Source: Halomonas salinarum | Lineage (GTDB): Bacteria; Pseudomonadota; Gammaproteobacteria; Pseudomonadales; Halomonadaceae | Length of the DNA: 64,000 bases | Direction of reading: 5' to 3' | Assembly: GCF_012062845.1 (NCBI RefSeq) | Contig: NZ_WWNB01000009.1 | Span: 62,001-126,000 of the forward strand | In this document: positions 17,686 to 26,025 of the stretch, one piece after another | Position numbering within the stretch: position 1 is the stretch's first letter | Layout of the letters: each line of letters starts with the position of its first letter | Translations under genes and position numbers: made by a program | The notes under the pieces: generated by a model | What the model saw: the letters and a program-made list of their open reading frames with translations, nothing else | The model's database searches: none | Told to the model about the DNA's origin: nothing

Positions 17686-18561
17686 ATGAGCCAAGGCAAC
17701 GAGTACGTTCCCCCGAAGGTCTGGACCTGGGATCAGGCCAGCGGCGGCACCTTCGCCAGCACCAACCGCCCCATCGCCGGGCCCACCCATGACAAGGAGC
17801 TGCCGGTCGGCAGGCATCCGTTCCAGCTCTACTCCATGGGCACGCCCAATGGCGTGAAGGCCACGGTGATGTTCGAGGAGTTGCTGGCGCTTGGCCACAA
17901 GGATGCCGAGTACGATGCCTGGTTGATCAACATCGGTGATGGGGATCAGTTCGGCAGCGGTTTCGTGGAGATCAACCCGAACTCGAAGATTCCGGCGATG
18001 CTGGATCACAGCACCACGCCGGCGACGCGGGTCTTCGAATCCGGCGCCATCCTTCTGTACCTTGCCGAACGCTTCGGCGAGTTTCTGCCGGATAGCCTGG
18101 CCGTTCGCACCGAGACCCTGAACTGGCTGTTCTGGCAGATGGGCAGCGCGCCCTTCCTGGGCGGCGGTTTCGGTCACTTCTACGCCTATGCACCGGAGAA
18201 ACTCGAGTATCCGATCAACCGCTACGCGATGGAGACCAAGCGCCAGCTCGACGTGCTCGACCGCCGCCTGGCGGAGTCCGAGTACCTGGCCGGGGATGCG
18301 TACACCATCGCCGATATCGCCAACTGGTCCTGGTACGGTCAACTGGTGCTGGGCCGGCTCTATGATGCCGCCGAGTTCCTGCAGGTGCAGGAATACACGC
18401 ACGTGCTGCGCTGGGCGAAACAGATCGATGCGCGTCCGGCGGTCACCCGCGGTCGCATGGTCAATCGCACCTTCGGCGAGCCGGAGATGCAGCTGCACGA
18501 ACGCCACGATGCCAGCGACTTCGAGCTGAAGACCCAGGACAAGTTAGACACCCAGAGCTAA
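17686..18561 (+). CDS. yghU: Glutathione S-transferase-like disulfide-bond oxidoreductase YghU
   Basis: A nu-class glutathione transferase with disulfide-bond reductase activity in the E. coli homologue. The protein has the long YghU N-terminal extension (PPKVWTWD, FASTNRPIAGPTH, LPVGRHPFQLYS), the glutathione-site strand NPNSKIPA, VFESGAILLYLAE, and the C-terminal LHERHDASDFE that closes YghU proteins. 291 residues. I chose ATG 17686 because it follows CAGGAGA and matches the E. coli N-terminus; upstream in-frame ATGs at 17650 and 17665 would add an unrelated stretch. A hairpin at 18620 probably ends the transcript. Confidence 0.94.
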   Translation: MSQGNEYVPPKVWTWDQASGGTFASTNRPIAGPTHDKELPVGRHPFQLYSMGTPNGVKATVMFEELLALGHKDAEYDAWLINIGDGDQFGSGFVEINPNSKIPAMLDHSTTPATRVFESGAILLYLAERFGEFLPDSLAVRTETLNWLFWQMGSAPFLGGGFGHFYAYAPEKLEYPINRYAMETKRQLDVLDRRLAESEYLAGDAYTIADIANWSWYGQLVLGRLYDAAEFLQVQEYTHVLRWAKQIDARPAVTRGRMVNRTFGEPEMQLHERHDASDFELKTQDKLDTQS

Positions 18562-18619
18562 CGGTTCAGCGCCGCCGGCTACGCTGATCGTGCTGGCGGC
18601 TGAGCCTCTGTTGATCACC

Positions 18620-18657
18620 CAGCGCCCATGAGGACTCTCTCGTGGGCGCTGTCCTTT
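18620..18657 (+). terminator. Probable terminator after yghU
   Basis: A 9-bp stem CAGCGCCCA...TGGGCGCTG, followed by TCCTTTGG. The T run is short. It lies about 60 bp after the yghU stop and 46 bp before the symporter gene. Confidence 0.5.
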
Positions 18658-18702
18658 GGTTGGCCTACAGGCCGGGAGCAAGGTTGTGAAGGGAGAAACG
18701 TC

Positions 18703-19956
18703 ATGAAAGCACTATTACGCACCTACATGGAGGCGTCGCTGATCCTGCGTGTCAGCATCGCGCTGGTGCTCGGCGTAGCCGTCGGGTTGCTGGGTGGTCA
18801 GGAGGCGGCGAACTGGCTGGCCCCGTTCGGCGAGCTATTGCTGCGGTTGCTGAAGTTCCTGATCGTGCCGATCGTGCTGTTCACGCTGATGGTCGGTATC
18901 AACCAGGCGCCGCTCGGCAGCACCGGGCGCCTGGGTCGCAAGCTGTTTGGCTATTACGTGGTGAGCTCGGCGCTGGCGATTGTGGTCGGCCTCGCCGTGG
19001 CGACGTTCTTTGCCCCAGGCACCGGCATGACGCTGGATGAAAGTGCCCAGATCAGCGTGCCGGATAACCCGGGCATCGCCAACGTCCTGTTGAGCGTGGT
19101 GCCAGATAACATCGTCTCGGCGTTCGTCGAGGGCAACCTGCTGGGCATCATCTTCACGGCGGTGGTATTCGGCATCGCGCTGTTGATGCTGCGTCAGTCA
19201 GATAGCCATTCAGTGCTTGGCGAGCGGCTTTATGGCGTCATCGAGGCGCTGAACGAGGTGACCCTCAAGGTGATGTCGGGGGTGCTGCATTACGTGCCGA
19301 TTGGCGTGTTCGCGATCGTCGCCAAGACGGCGGGCGAGCAGGGCATGGAGACACTATTGTCGCTTGGCGACATGGTCGCGGTGCTGTATATCGCGCTGGC
19401 GGTTCAGGTGGTTATCTACGGCGTGCTGATGAAGCTGTTCGGCGTGCGACTGAGGGCGTTCTTCCGCGAGGCACGCACGCCGATGGCGACGGCCTTCGCG
19501 ACCCAGAGCAGCTCGGGCACACTGCCACTAACGCTGAATGCTGCTCGGCGCCTGGGTATTTCGCAGAGCCTTTACGGTTTCAGTCTGCCGCTGGGCGCGA
19601 CCATCAACATGGATGGGGCGGCGATTCGCATCGCGATCTCGGCGGTCTTCGCGGCCAATGTGATCGGGGCGCCGCTGGATCTGGCCAGCATGATCCAGAT
19701 CGTGCTGATCGGCACCTTGACCTCGATCGGTACCGCCGGAGTGCCCGGGGCCGGTATCGTGATGATCGCGACGGTCTTTGCCCAGGTGGGTCTGCCGATC
19801 GAGACGGTGGCGCTACTGGCCTCGATCGATGCGCTGGTCGGCATGGGCTGCACCGCGCTCAACGTCACGGGGGATCTGGTCGGCACCTCGATCATCGACC
19901 GTAGCGAAGACGAGCGGGTCGACCCGCAGGGTGTGTCGCAAGCAGAAAGCGCTTGA
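18703..19956 (+). CDS. Dicarboxylate/amino acid:cation symporter (DAACS family)
   Basis: An inner-membrane glutamate/dicarboxylate symporter of the GltP/DctA family. 417 residues from ATG 18703 (ribosome site GGGAGAAAC; the frame is open further up but without a better start). The signature features are all present: the Ser-rich hairpin TQSSSGTLPLTL, the GATINMDG motif of transmembrane helix 7, the second hairpin GTAGVPGAGIVM, and the helix 8 segment NVTGDL. Binding residues are intact. Exact substrate (glutamate, aspartate, succinate, malate) cannot be decided. The C-terminus is short and acidic. No regulator is adjacent. Confidence 0.92.
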   Translation: MKALLRTYMEASLILRVSIALVLGVAVGLLGGQEAANWLAPFGELLLRLLKFLIVPIVLFTLMVGINQAPLGSTGRLGRKLFGYYVVSSALAIVVGLAVATFFAPGTGMTLDESAQISVPDNPGIANVLLSVVPDNIVSAFVEGNLLGIIFTAVVFGIALLMLRQSDSHSVLGERLYGVIEALNEVTLKVMSGVLHYVPIGVFAIVAKTAGEQGMETLLSLGDMVAVLYIALAVQVVIYGVLMKLFGVRLRAFFREARTPMATAFATQSSSGTLPLTLNAARRLGISQSLYGFSLPLGATINMDGAAIRIAISAVFAANVIGAPLDLASMIQIVLIGTLTSIGTAGVPGAGIVMIATVFAQVGLPIETVALLASIDALVGMGCTALNVTGDLVGTSIIDRSEDERVDPQGVSQAESA

Positions 19957-20063
19957 AGCCTTGGGGCTGACGCATGTCTTCCCCCGGATGCGCCACGTCA
20001 GCGTGATGCTGACGCGGCGCCATGCGAAAAATCAGAGTGAAGAAGCGCTCCTTCGGTATTGAA

Positions 20064-20207
20064 CTACCGGTCAGGCCGGTTCGGGCCTGAGGGGGTGTTG
20101 CGCTTCTTGTGCTTATCCAGCCACTTGTTGGCGGTCTGTTTGACCTTCTCTCGGTTCTCCGGCTTGCGCAGCCAGTTGGCGATCGCCATGCCTATCGCTT
20201 TTTTCAT
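20064..20207 (-). CDS. Small basic protein, unknown
   Basis: 47 residues from ATG 20207, rich in Lys, Arg and Asn, with one probable amphipathic helix (AIGMAIANWLRKPENREKVKQ) and a basic Pro-rich end. The open frame is longer upstream, but that part is low-quality sequence and the MKKAIG start looks natural. No clear ribosome site. It resembles small conserved proteins seen in related genomes, but I cannot name a family. Confidence 0.5.
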   Translation of the reverse strand: MKKAIGMAIANWLRKPENREKVKQTANKWLDKHKKRNTPSGPNRPDR

Positions 20208-20442
20208 CGGATGTTGTCGCGAGCGCTGCCACTGCCTTGAGTGAGGGGGAGAACGCCCAGTGAGCGTGGGGTGTGTGTCCCTCCGTCGTGCTCGCTGCCT
20301 CCTTTCTGAGATTGTGGAGTCGTTACGCTTCGCCGAATCTACGGGCATCTCGGTGTACCCGGCTAGGGTATGGGCCACCAGAACGCCACCTTCCTCTCTG
20401 TATGATGCCAAGCAGCGCACCCTGTCAAGACGCTGGCACGGC

Positions 20443-20658
20443 TCACTTCCAGCCCATCCGCCAGGTCGCTTCATCCTTGAGCGCTTGCCAGGGCAGGGTG
20501 AATTCGCGATGGGTGAGCACGGCTTCCAGCACTACCTGCACCACGTTTTCCTCCTCGTCGCGCACAAGCTTGGTGACCATAAAGTGTTTTTCCTTGTGCT
20601 CAGGCGCAACGGCCGTCCACTTGCTGTGATGCAGCGTGTTGGGGTTGATGGCGTGCAT
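20443..20658 (-). CDS. Small Trp-rich protein, TIGR02450 family
   Basis: 71 residues: NPNTLHHSKWTAVAPEHKEKHF near the N-terminus is the conserved core of the TIGR02450 Trp-rich proteins, followed by a strand-rich segment and a short Trp-containing end. The function of the family is unknown. ATG 20658 is preceded by AAAGGAG at a good distance, which settles the start even though the frame is open for another 74 codons upstream. A strong hairpin lies between this gene and the next one upstream. Confidence 0.85.
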   Translation of the reverse strand: MHAINPNTLHHSKWTAVAPEHKEKHFMVTKLVRDEEENVVQVVLEAVLTHREFTLPWQALKDEATWRMGWK

Positions 20659-20699
20659 GGGGGTCTCGCTCCTTTGCTTTAACAGCATGGCAACGGCAT

Positions 20700-20740
20700 G
20701 CAAAACGCCCCCGGAGATCAGGTCTCGGGGGGCGTTTTGC
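20700..20740 (-). terminator. Strong hairpin, probable bidirectional terminator
   Basis: GCAAAACGCCCCC pairs with GGGGGCGTTTTGC over 13 bp, then one mismatch and four more pairs (GAGA/TCTC) around a five-base loop. It sits between the Trp-rich protein gene and the upstream membrane-protein gene, both on the minus strand, and has four T after the stem on either strand. Confidence 0.6.
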
Positions 20741-20791
20741 GTTCCAGTATCACCGCTTATGACGGTCTCAGGCGGATGTCGAGAGATGATC

Positions 20792-21445
20792 TTATACCGA
20801 AGGTCCAGCGTTTGTTGCCGGTTGGCCAAGCGGTCGGGAAGGAAAATGCCGATTAAGCTTGCCGATCTGATAGAGGTCATTCATGTAGTTGTCGAGCTTG
20901 GCAATCACGTGGGTGAAGAGGATCAATGCGTAGATCAACACCATCAGCGTCGCTTCATCGTTCATCCAGGCGGCCGGCACGTCGTAGCCGATGGAATAAA
21001 CACTCAAGCCACCCAGGAAGAGGGCCAGCAGGCAGTTGATGATGATAACGGCGATTGCCATGCCCCGCGTGTCTTTCGTGGGGGGCCGGGTCTTTAAGCC
21101 AAAGGCATGACGAATACGGATCTTGCCGTTGCAGATGATGTTGTTCTTGCGACGCAGCAGCGGTTCCACGTTGGGAAGCGCGTCACCTTGGGAGAAGGCG
21201 GCCAGCGCAACCCGGGGGTCGAAACCGCTGCCGAAGAAGGCGTTAACGCCTTTTACGAAACCAGCAGATGCGCCCGTTTCCCGGTAGGTCTTTGCCTTTA
21301 GCGCCAGGTCTTCAAGCTCCTGCTTACCGGCGCGAGCGCGCTTTTCTTCATCGGCGAAGTTCTGGCTATGGTAGATGTCATAGAGCTGATAAACGGCGAT
21401 GGAAACGCCGGCATAAATCAGAAAAAAGATCAGAATACTCAGCAC
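20792..21445 (-). CDS. Membrane protein, unknown
   Basis: 217 residues. One membrane helix at the N-terminus (about 3-20), a long charged middle part (about 25-125), and two helices near the C-terminus (about 128-150 and 163-183). The middle has FGSGFDPRVALAAFSQGDALPNVEPLLRR, which I do not recognise. It could be a signalling or scaffold protein of the inner membrane. Stand-alone; a hairpin follows at 20700-20740. The 529 bp upstream (21446-21974) are annotated separately. Confidence 0.7.
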   Translation of the reverse strand: MLSILIFFLIYAGVSIAVYQLYDIYHSQNFADEEKRARAGKQELEDLALKAKTYRETGASAGFVKGVNAFFGSGFDPRVALAAFSQGDALPNVEPLLRRKNNIICNGKIRIRHAFGLKTRPPTKDTRGMAIAVIIINCLLALFLGGLSVYSIGYDVPAAWMNDEATLMVLIYALILFTHVIAKLDNYMNDLYQIGKLNRHFPSRPLGQPATNAGPSV

Positions 21446-21974
21446 GTCACTTGGCTCCTTCTAGGTTGGTCCATCAAGGCGGTGCGCTCTGTCTGTTCTC
21501 GCCACTGTCTCTTGTCACTTTTCTTGTCACTGTCTCTTTCAACAGTCGGCCTGATGCCATTTGAGTCGACAATGATGTATTAGAGCGACCCCGAGGGATG
21601 TGCCGCAGACATCGGGCATGAGCGGGGCTTTGATGAAGAATGTTGCGCCACCGCCTGATGAGGATCAACCGCCAGGGTTCTTGGTGCGCTCATTTACCAC
21701 ACCCGATAGCTCCTGCCCTGATCCCCCGACGCCAGTGCGCTGACGGGTCATGCGGCTGGTGGTGAGTCGTACGTGGTGCTGGTTTTACTCAGTCTCTTGC
21801 CCTGTATCGCGCTCTTAAGGTGGAGCGCTGCGGGAGGCTCGTCTTGACTGAATAGGGCAGAGCCCGGTGCGCCGTCACCGAGTGCCGGCAGGACCGGACT
21901 TGTCGTGGGACGTCGCTCTGATCTATCTGGAAGCGATGTAATGGGGGAGTTATACCTGCAAGAGGACAAATGGG
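21446..21974. other. Intergenic stretch without a gene
   Basis: 529 bp between divergent genes. Near 21500-21545 there is a partial duplication (CACTGTCTCTTGTCAC and CACTGTCTCTTTCAAC). I see no supported gene, RNA or clear terminator. Promoters for both flanking genes must lie here, but no convincing box is visible. Confidence 0.5.
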
Positions 21975-22574
21975 ATGAAGACTTACATGAACGGGCGTAA
22001 AGGCATTAACCGTTGTGCGATCAGCGGCAGGTGTGTCGGAGAGGCGCGCACCGGCCAATGGGCCATTGGCGGCGTCCTGCTGGCTCTGGCGTTGGTCTGG
22101 GCGAGCCCGTCGCAGGCGCAATCGACCCTGCTGGAGGATGCCTTGAGCGCGACCTGGCCGGGGATGGTCGAGGGCGCCACGGTGGTGGATTGGGAGGGCA
22201 AGGTGCTCAAGGAAGGTAGCAACGGCTATACCTGTATGCCGACGCCACCGATGCTGACCGGCACCGCGCCGATGTGCCTGGATGAAACCTGGCTTTCCTG
22301 GGCCGAGGCTTGGCAGGCCAAGGAGTCCTTCACCGCCGAGACGCTGGGCATTGCCTACATGCTGGCGGGGGATGAGGGGGCCAGCAACATCGACCCCTAT
22401 GCCGAAGGGCCCAGCGAGGACAATCAGTGGATCGAGGAGGGGCCACACCTGATGGTCATCGCGCCACCGGCGCTGGTCGAGACCTTCCCCACCGATCCGG
22501 ACAACGGCGGGCCTTACCTGATGTGGAAGGGCACCGACTACCAGCACCTGATGATTCCGGTCGGGGCTCGGTGA
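21975..22574 (+). CDS. Secreted protein, conserved hypothetical
   Basis: 199 residues from ATG 21975. A basic start, a hydrophobic stretch (about 29-43) and the cleavage-like SPSQAQ suggest an export signal, so a periplasmic or outer location. The mature part begins LLEDALSATWPGM and has the pattern GYTCMPTPPMLTGTAPMCLDETWLSWAEAW: two Cys around a Pro-rich loop, then a Trp-rich helix. It ends in GTDYQHLMIPV. Proteins with this pattern occur widely in proteobacteria without a known role. The next secreted protein starts 10 bp later, so the two are probably one operon. Confidence 0.75.
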   Translation: MKTYMNGRKGINRCAISGRCVGEARTGQWAIGGVLLALALVWASPSQAQSTLLEDALSATWPGMVEGATVVDWEGKVLKEGSNGYTCMPTPPMLTGTAPMCLDETWLSWAEAWQAKESFTAETLGIAYMLAGDEGASNIDPYAEGPSEDNQWIEEGPHLMVIAPPALVETFPTDPDNGGPYLMWKGTDYQHLMIPVGAR

Positions 22575-22584
22575 GGACGATACG

Positions 22585-22932
22585 ATGAGATCTTGGCGTA
22601 TGGCGATGTTGTTGGCTCTGCCCGCGCTTTGGGCGGGGAGCGGCGAGCCTGTTTCTGCGGCCAATAGTGTCAATATGCAGGGAGGTAGCGCGGTGTCTAT
22701 CTCAAGCATGAGCACGGCTTCCGGCGGCAGCGTCGAGGCGGTGGTCTCGGGCGCCAACGCGGTGATTGACGTGAACGCCGACCACGTCGAGATCGATGAT
22801 GGGTGGCTGACCCTGAACGGAGTCTCTTATGGCCGTGTCGGTGAGCGCTCGACGGTGACCTATCGGGTCAGCGGTGGTGAGAAGACGTTGCTGGTCGATG
22901 GCCGGGTACGGCGCCCCGTGGAGGACAGATAG
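22585..22932 (+). CDS. Small secreted protein, unknown
   Basis: 115 residues with a signal peptide (MRSWRMAMLLALPALWAG, cleavage about VSAAN). The mature ~90 residues are predicted strand-rich, low in Cys, with many Ser, Gly, Val and Ala, similar to a small beta-sandwich. Starts 10 bp after the previous stop, likely the second gene of a two-gene operon. A hairpin without a T run lies at 22946-22974. Confidence 0.65.
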   Translation: MRSWRMAMLLALPALWAGSGEPVSAANSVNMQGGSAVSISSMSTASGGSVEAVVSGANAVIDVNADHVEIDDGWLTLNGVSYGRVGERSTVTYRVSGGEKTLLVDGRVRRPVEDR

Positions 22933-23104
22933 CCTTACATGAGAACACCCCATCCAGTTTGACTGAATGGGGTGCGGCAGCGGTCTATCATCTAGCGTTC
23001 CAACGCTTGGCTTCAGACATCTGTGGTGCGTGAATTCGTCTATTTTCTGGAGAATCCAGCGCCTCTAACGTGCCGGGAGGCAACGTTATCGCCACGCTTG
23101 TCTG

Positions 23105-23416
23105 TTAGTGCTGAACGTTTTCTTCGTAAAGCTCTGCTTTGGCGTCACGCATGACATCCTCGCAGGCAGCTTGATGCGCAAGCTGGGTGAGCAGGCTATG
23201 GGTCACTTCGAAGCCTTTGCCCAGGCAAACATCAATATCTTCCTGGCTCACTCGAGGGGTCATATTGCAGTCAATCTGGATCGTACGTCCGCCACCATCC
23301 AACCTGTTGGCCAGCGCCCTGATACGCCAGGCGATGCGCTCCCGCCAACCGGCTTTTTCTTCCGCGCCTTCGTTTACGTTAAACGTGCACTGCCATTCAG
23401 GTCGATATACCTTCAT
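23105..23416 (-). CDS. Small hypothetical protein
   Basis: 103 residues from ATG 23416, preceded by CGGAG. It has KVYRPEWQCTFNV at the start, an arginine-rich helix WRERIAWRIRALANRLDGGG, and a C-terminal helical part with two Cys. It looks cytosolic. I know no family or function. A real gene is likely because of the codon pattern and ribosome site. Confidence 0.6.
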   Translation of the reverse strand: MKVYRPEWQCTFNVNEGAEEKAGWRERIAWRIRALANRLDGGGRTIQIDCNMTPRVSQEDIDVCLGKGFEVTHSLLTQLAHQAACEDVMRDAKAELYEENVQH

Positions 23417-23802
23417 GAGAATCTCCGTGCTGGCTTGGTAAGAATGATCGATCGTGATGCCTACTCCGTTGACTGACGATAGTGCTCGATCAGCATACAG
23501 GGTTTTGTGGCTTGATCCAGTGATATGAGCGCTGCGTTTTATTGCCGGGACTTTAGTGGCATGCCTTTAATGGTGAGCAAGCACTTCCTCGCGAGCTTTT
23601 TTCGTTATCTGTGGTCTGGCAAGTGTTGCCCAGCGCAAGCGGCTTGTCCGGGGCCTGACGGCTGGGCCTCTGATATCGCGCGGACTCGGCTGTTGAGTGC
23701 AGGGTAAAAAGCCCACTACCCCTAAGGAATGTGCCGACTTGTTAGTGGTCATGGTATCCCTACAATTGGTCGTCAAGACATTCAAAGATAGAGGACATCA
23801 CC
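23417..23802. other. Intergenic stretch without a gene
   Basis: 386 bp between divergent genes. Only short frames without ribosome sites or protein character are open. It should hold the promoter of the oxidoreductase gene at 23803; none is convincing. Confidence 0.45.
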
Positions 23803-24807
23803 ATGAAAGCCGTCGGTTATCAGCGCTCGCTGCCGGTCACAGCCCCCCAGTCGCTCGAGGACATCGAACTGCCCACCCCCGAGGTTCAGGGGCACGATCT
23901 GCTGGTGCGAATCGAGGCCGTTTCGGTCAACCCGGTCGATACCAAGATCCGCCAGAACGTCTCGCCCGAGGGCGGTGATTATAAGGTGCTGGGCTGGGAT
24001 GCCGCCGGCGTTGTCGAGGCGGTCGGCAATGAGGTGACGCTGTTCCAGCCTGGCGACAAGGTCTGGTATGCCGGTGCGGTGGATCGTAGCGGCACGAATG
24101 CCGAGTTCCATCAGGTCGATGAGCGTATCGTGTCCAGGATGCCGACATCGCTCGGCTTTGCCGAGGCGGCGGCGCTGCCACTGACCACGATCACAGCCTG
24201 GGAAATGCTCTTTGATCGCTTGCAGGTGCCCACGGAAAATGCAGGCTCATTGCTAATCATCGGCGCCGCGGGTGGCGTGGGATCGATCATGATTCAGCTC
24301 GCCAAGCGGCTCACCGATCTGACCGTGGTGGCGACCGCCTCGCGGCCCGAAACCCGTGCCTGGGCGCAGGAGCTGGGTGCCGATCACGTGATAGATCACC
24401 GTCAGTCACTGGTGGAAGAGCTGAAAGCCACGGGGCTTGCATCGGTTGAGTATGTGGCGAGCCTTTCGCATACCGATCAGCATCTGGCCGAGATCGCCGA
24501 GTTGATCGCCCCGCAGGGACGGCTCGCGGTGATCGATGACCCCGTGTCGCTCGATATCACACCGTTCAAGCGCAAGAGCGTATCGGTGCATTGGGAATTC
24601 ATGTTCACTCGCTCGCTCTTCCAGACGACAGACATGATCGAACAGCACCACCTGCTTGAACGGGTGGCCGAGATGGTCGATCGAGGCGAGTTGGTGACGA
24701 CCCTCGCCGAGGAATTTGGCACCATCAATGCCGATAACCTGCTGCGTGCCCATGCGCTGCTGGAATCCGGCAAGGGCCGGGGCAAGCTGGTGCTGAAAGG
24801 GTTCTGA
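23803..24807 (+). CDS. Zinc-binding-type alcohol dehydrogenase family oxidoreductase (quinone oxidoreductase-like)
   Basis: 334 residues, medium-chain reductase superfamily, of the group close to TIGR02817. N-terminal GroES-like domain with SVNPVDTKIRQ and LGWDAAGVVEAVG, then the Rossmann domain with the NAD(P)H site IIGAAGGVGSIMIQLAK. The zinc ligands of true alcohol dehydrogenases are missing, as in quinone oxidoreductases, so it probably reduces quinones or enones with NAD(P)H. End motif GKGRGKLVLKGF. Cytosolic, single gene. Good ribosome site (GAGGACATCACC before ATG). Confidence 0.88.
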   Translation: MKAVGYQRSLPVTAPQSLEDIELPTPEVQGHDLLVRIEAVSVNPVDTKIRQNVSPEGGDYKVLGWDAAGVVEAVGNEVTLFQPGDKVWYAGAVDRSGTNAEFHQVDERIVSRMPTSLGFAEAAALPLTTITAWEMLFDRLQVPTENAGSLLIIGAAGGVGSIMIQLAKRLTDLTVVATASRPETRAWAQELGADHVIDHRQSLVEELKATGLASVEYVASLSHTDQHLAEIAELIAPQGRLAVIDDPVSLDITPFKRKSVSVHWEFMFTRSLFQTTDMIEQHHLLERVAEMVDRGELVTTLAEEFGTINADNLLRAHALLESGKGRGKLVLKGF

Positions 24808-25024
24808 GGTCTTGGACATGAAGGCGCGCCCGTGGCGAGTACGCCTGAAGCCGGAACCGTACCGTTATCAATGAGCTGAACCTGGTTGGCCTGGCATCTG
24901 CTCTGGCTCAACGGAGAGACGCGAATCCTTGCCGGTCTGCTATGTTGCAGGTAACACAGGACCAGGCGACGAGCTGGCCCTTAGCTGGCTTGGCGCTTGA
25001 GCCAGAGACCTTAGGAGATTCGCC

Positions 25025-26005
25025 ATGAACGATCCAGTCCGTGTCACGGTTACGGGAGCGGCAGGCCAAGTCGCTTATAGCCTGCTGTTCTCCATCGCAT
25101 CCGGCGACATGCTGGGTGACGATCAGCCCGTCATTTTGCAGCTGCTCGATATTCCCGAGACCTTTTCGGTGCTGGAAGGGGTGTCGATGGAGCTTGAGGA
25201 CGCCGCCTATCCGTTATTGGCCGGGGTCACGCTACATGACGACGCCGAGCGGGCCTTCGCTGGCGCGGACTATGCGTTGCTGGTGGGTGCCAAGCCCCGT
25301 GGCCCTGGCATGGAGCGCAAGGATCTGCTGGAAGACAATGCGGCGATCTTCGTCGCCAACGGGCAGGCCCTTGAGGCGGTAGCAAGCCATGATGTGCGGG
25401 TGGTGGTGGTCGGTAATCCGGCCAATACCAACGCCTTGATTGTCCTGGGCAATGCGCCGCGCCTGGCGGCGCATCAGGTCACGGCGATGACTCGGCTGGA
25501 CCATAACCGCGCGCTGGCGCAGTTGGCTCGCCACACCGGCGAGGCCGTGGCACGGATTCGCCGTCTGACGGTCTGGGGCAATCACTCGGCGACGCTCTAC
25601 CCCGACCTCAGTCATGCCCTGGTCGGCGACCGGGCGGCAGTTGAGCTGGCATCTCCAGAGTGGCGTACGGCACAGTTCGAGCCGGCAGTGCAGCAGCGTG
25701 GCGCCGCTGTCATCAAGGCCCGCGGCAAGTCCAGTGCCGGGTCGGCGGCGCAAGCCATTGTCGACCATATGCGCGACTGGGTGCTTGGCACGCCACCGGA
25801 TGAGTGGGTGAGCATGTCGGTCCTCTCCGATGGCAGTTATGGCATTGCCGAAGGCATCTTCTATTCCTTCCCCTGTCGTTGCGCCAACGGGCGCTTTGAG
25901 ATCGTTCAGGGGTTGTCGATTGATGAGATGTCTCGTCAGCGCATGACGGCGACCGAGCAGGAGCTTCTCGATGAGCGAAGCGTGGTCGCGCATCTGCTGC
26001 CCTGA
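25025..26005 (+). CDS. mdh: Malate dehydrogenase
   Basis: NAD-dependent malate dehydrogenase of the TCA cycle. 326 residues: NAD site [14 protein letters not shown], substrate loop [16 protein letters not shown] with the two conserved arginines, [10 protein letters not shown], the catalytic MTRLDHNRA (Asp) and [11 protein letters not shown] (His). This is the cytosolic-type bacterial subgroup (the [14 protein letters not shown] variant). Starts at ATG 25025 after TAGGAGATTCGCC. No TCA gene is adjacent, and the following gene is convergent. Confidence 0.95.
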   Translation: MNDPVRVTVTGAAGQVAYSLLFSIASGDMLGDDQPVILQLLDIPETFSVLEGVSMELEDAAYPLLAGVTLHDDAERAFAGADYALLVGAKPRGPGMERKDLLEDNAAIFVANGQALEAVASHDVRVVVVGNPANTNALIVLGNAPRLAAHQVTAMTRLDHNRALAQLARHTGEAVARIRRLTVWGNHSATLYPDLSHALVGDRAAVELASPEWRTAQFEPAVQQRGAAVIKARGKSSAGSAAQAIVDHMRDWVLGTPPDEWVSMSVLSDGSYGIAEGIFYSFPCRCANGRFEIVQGLSIDEMSRQRMTATEQELLDERSVVAHLLP

Positions 26006-26025
26006 GCCAGTTTCCTCGAGCCAGT

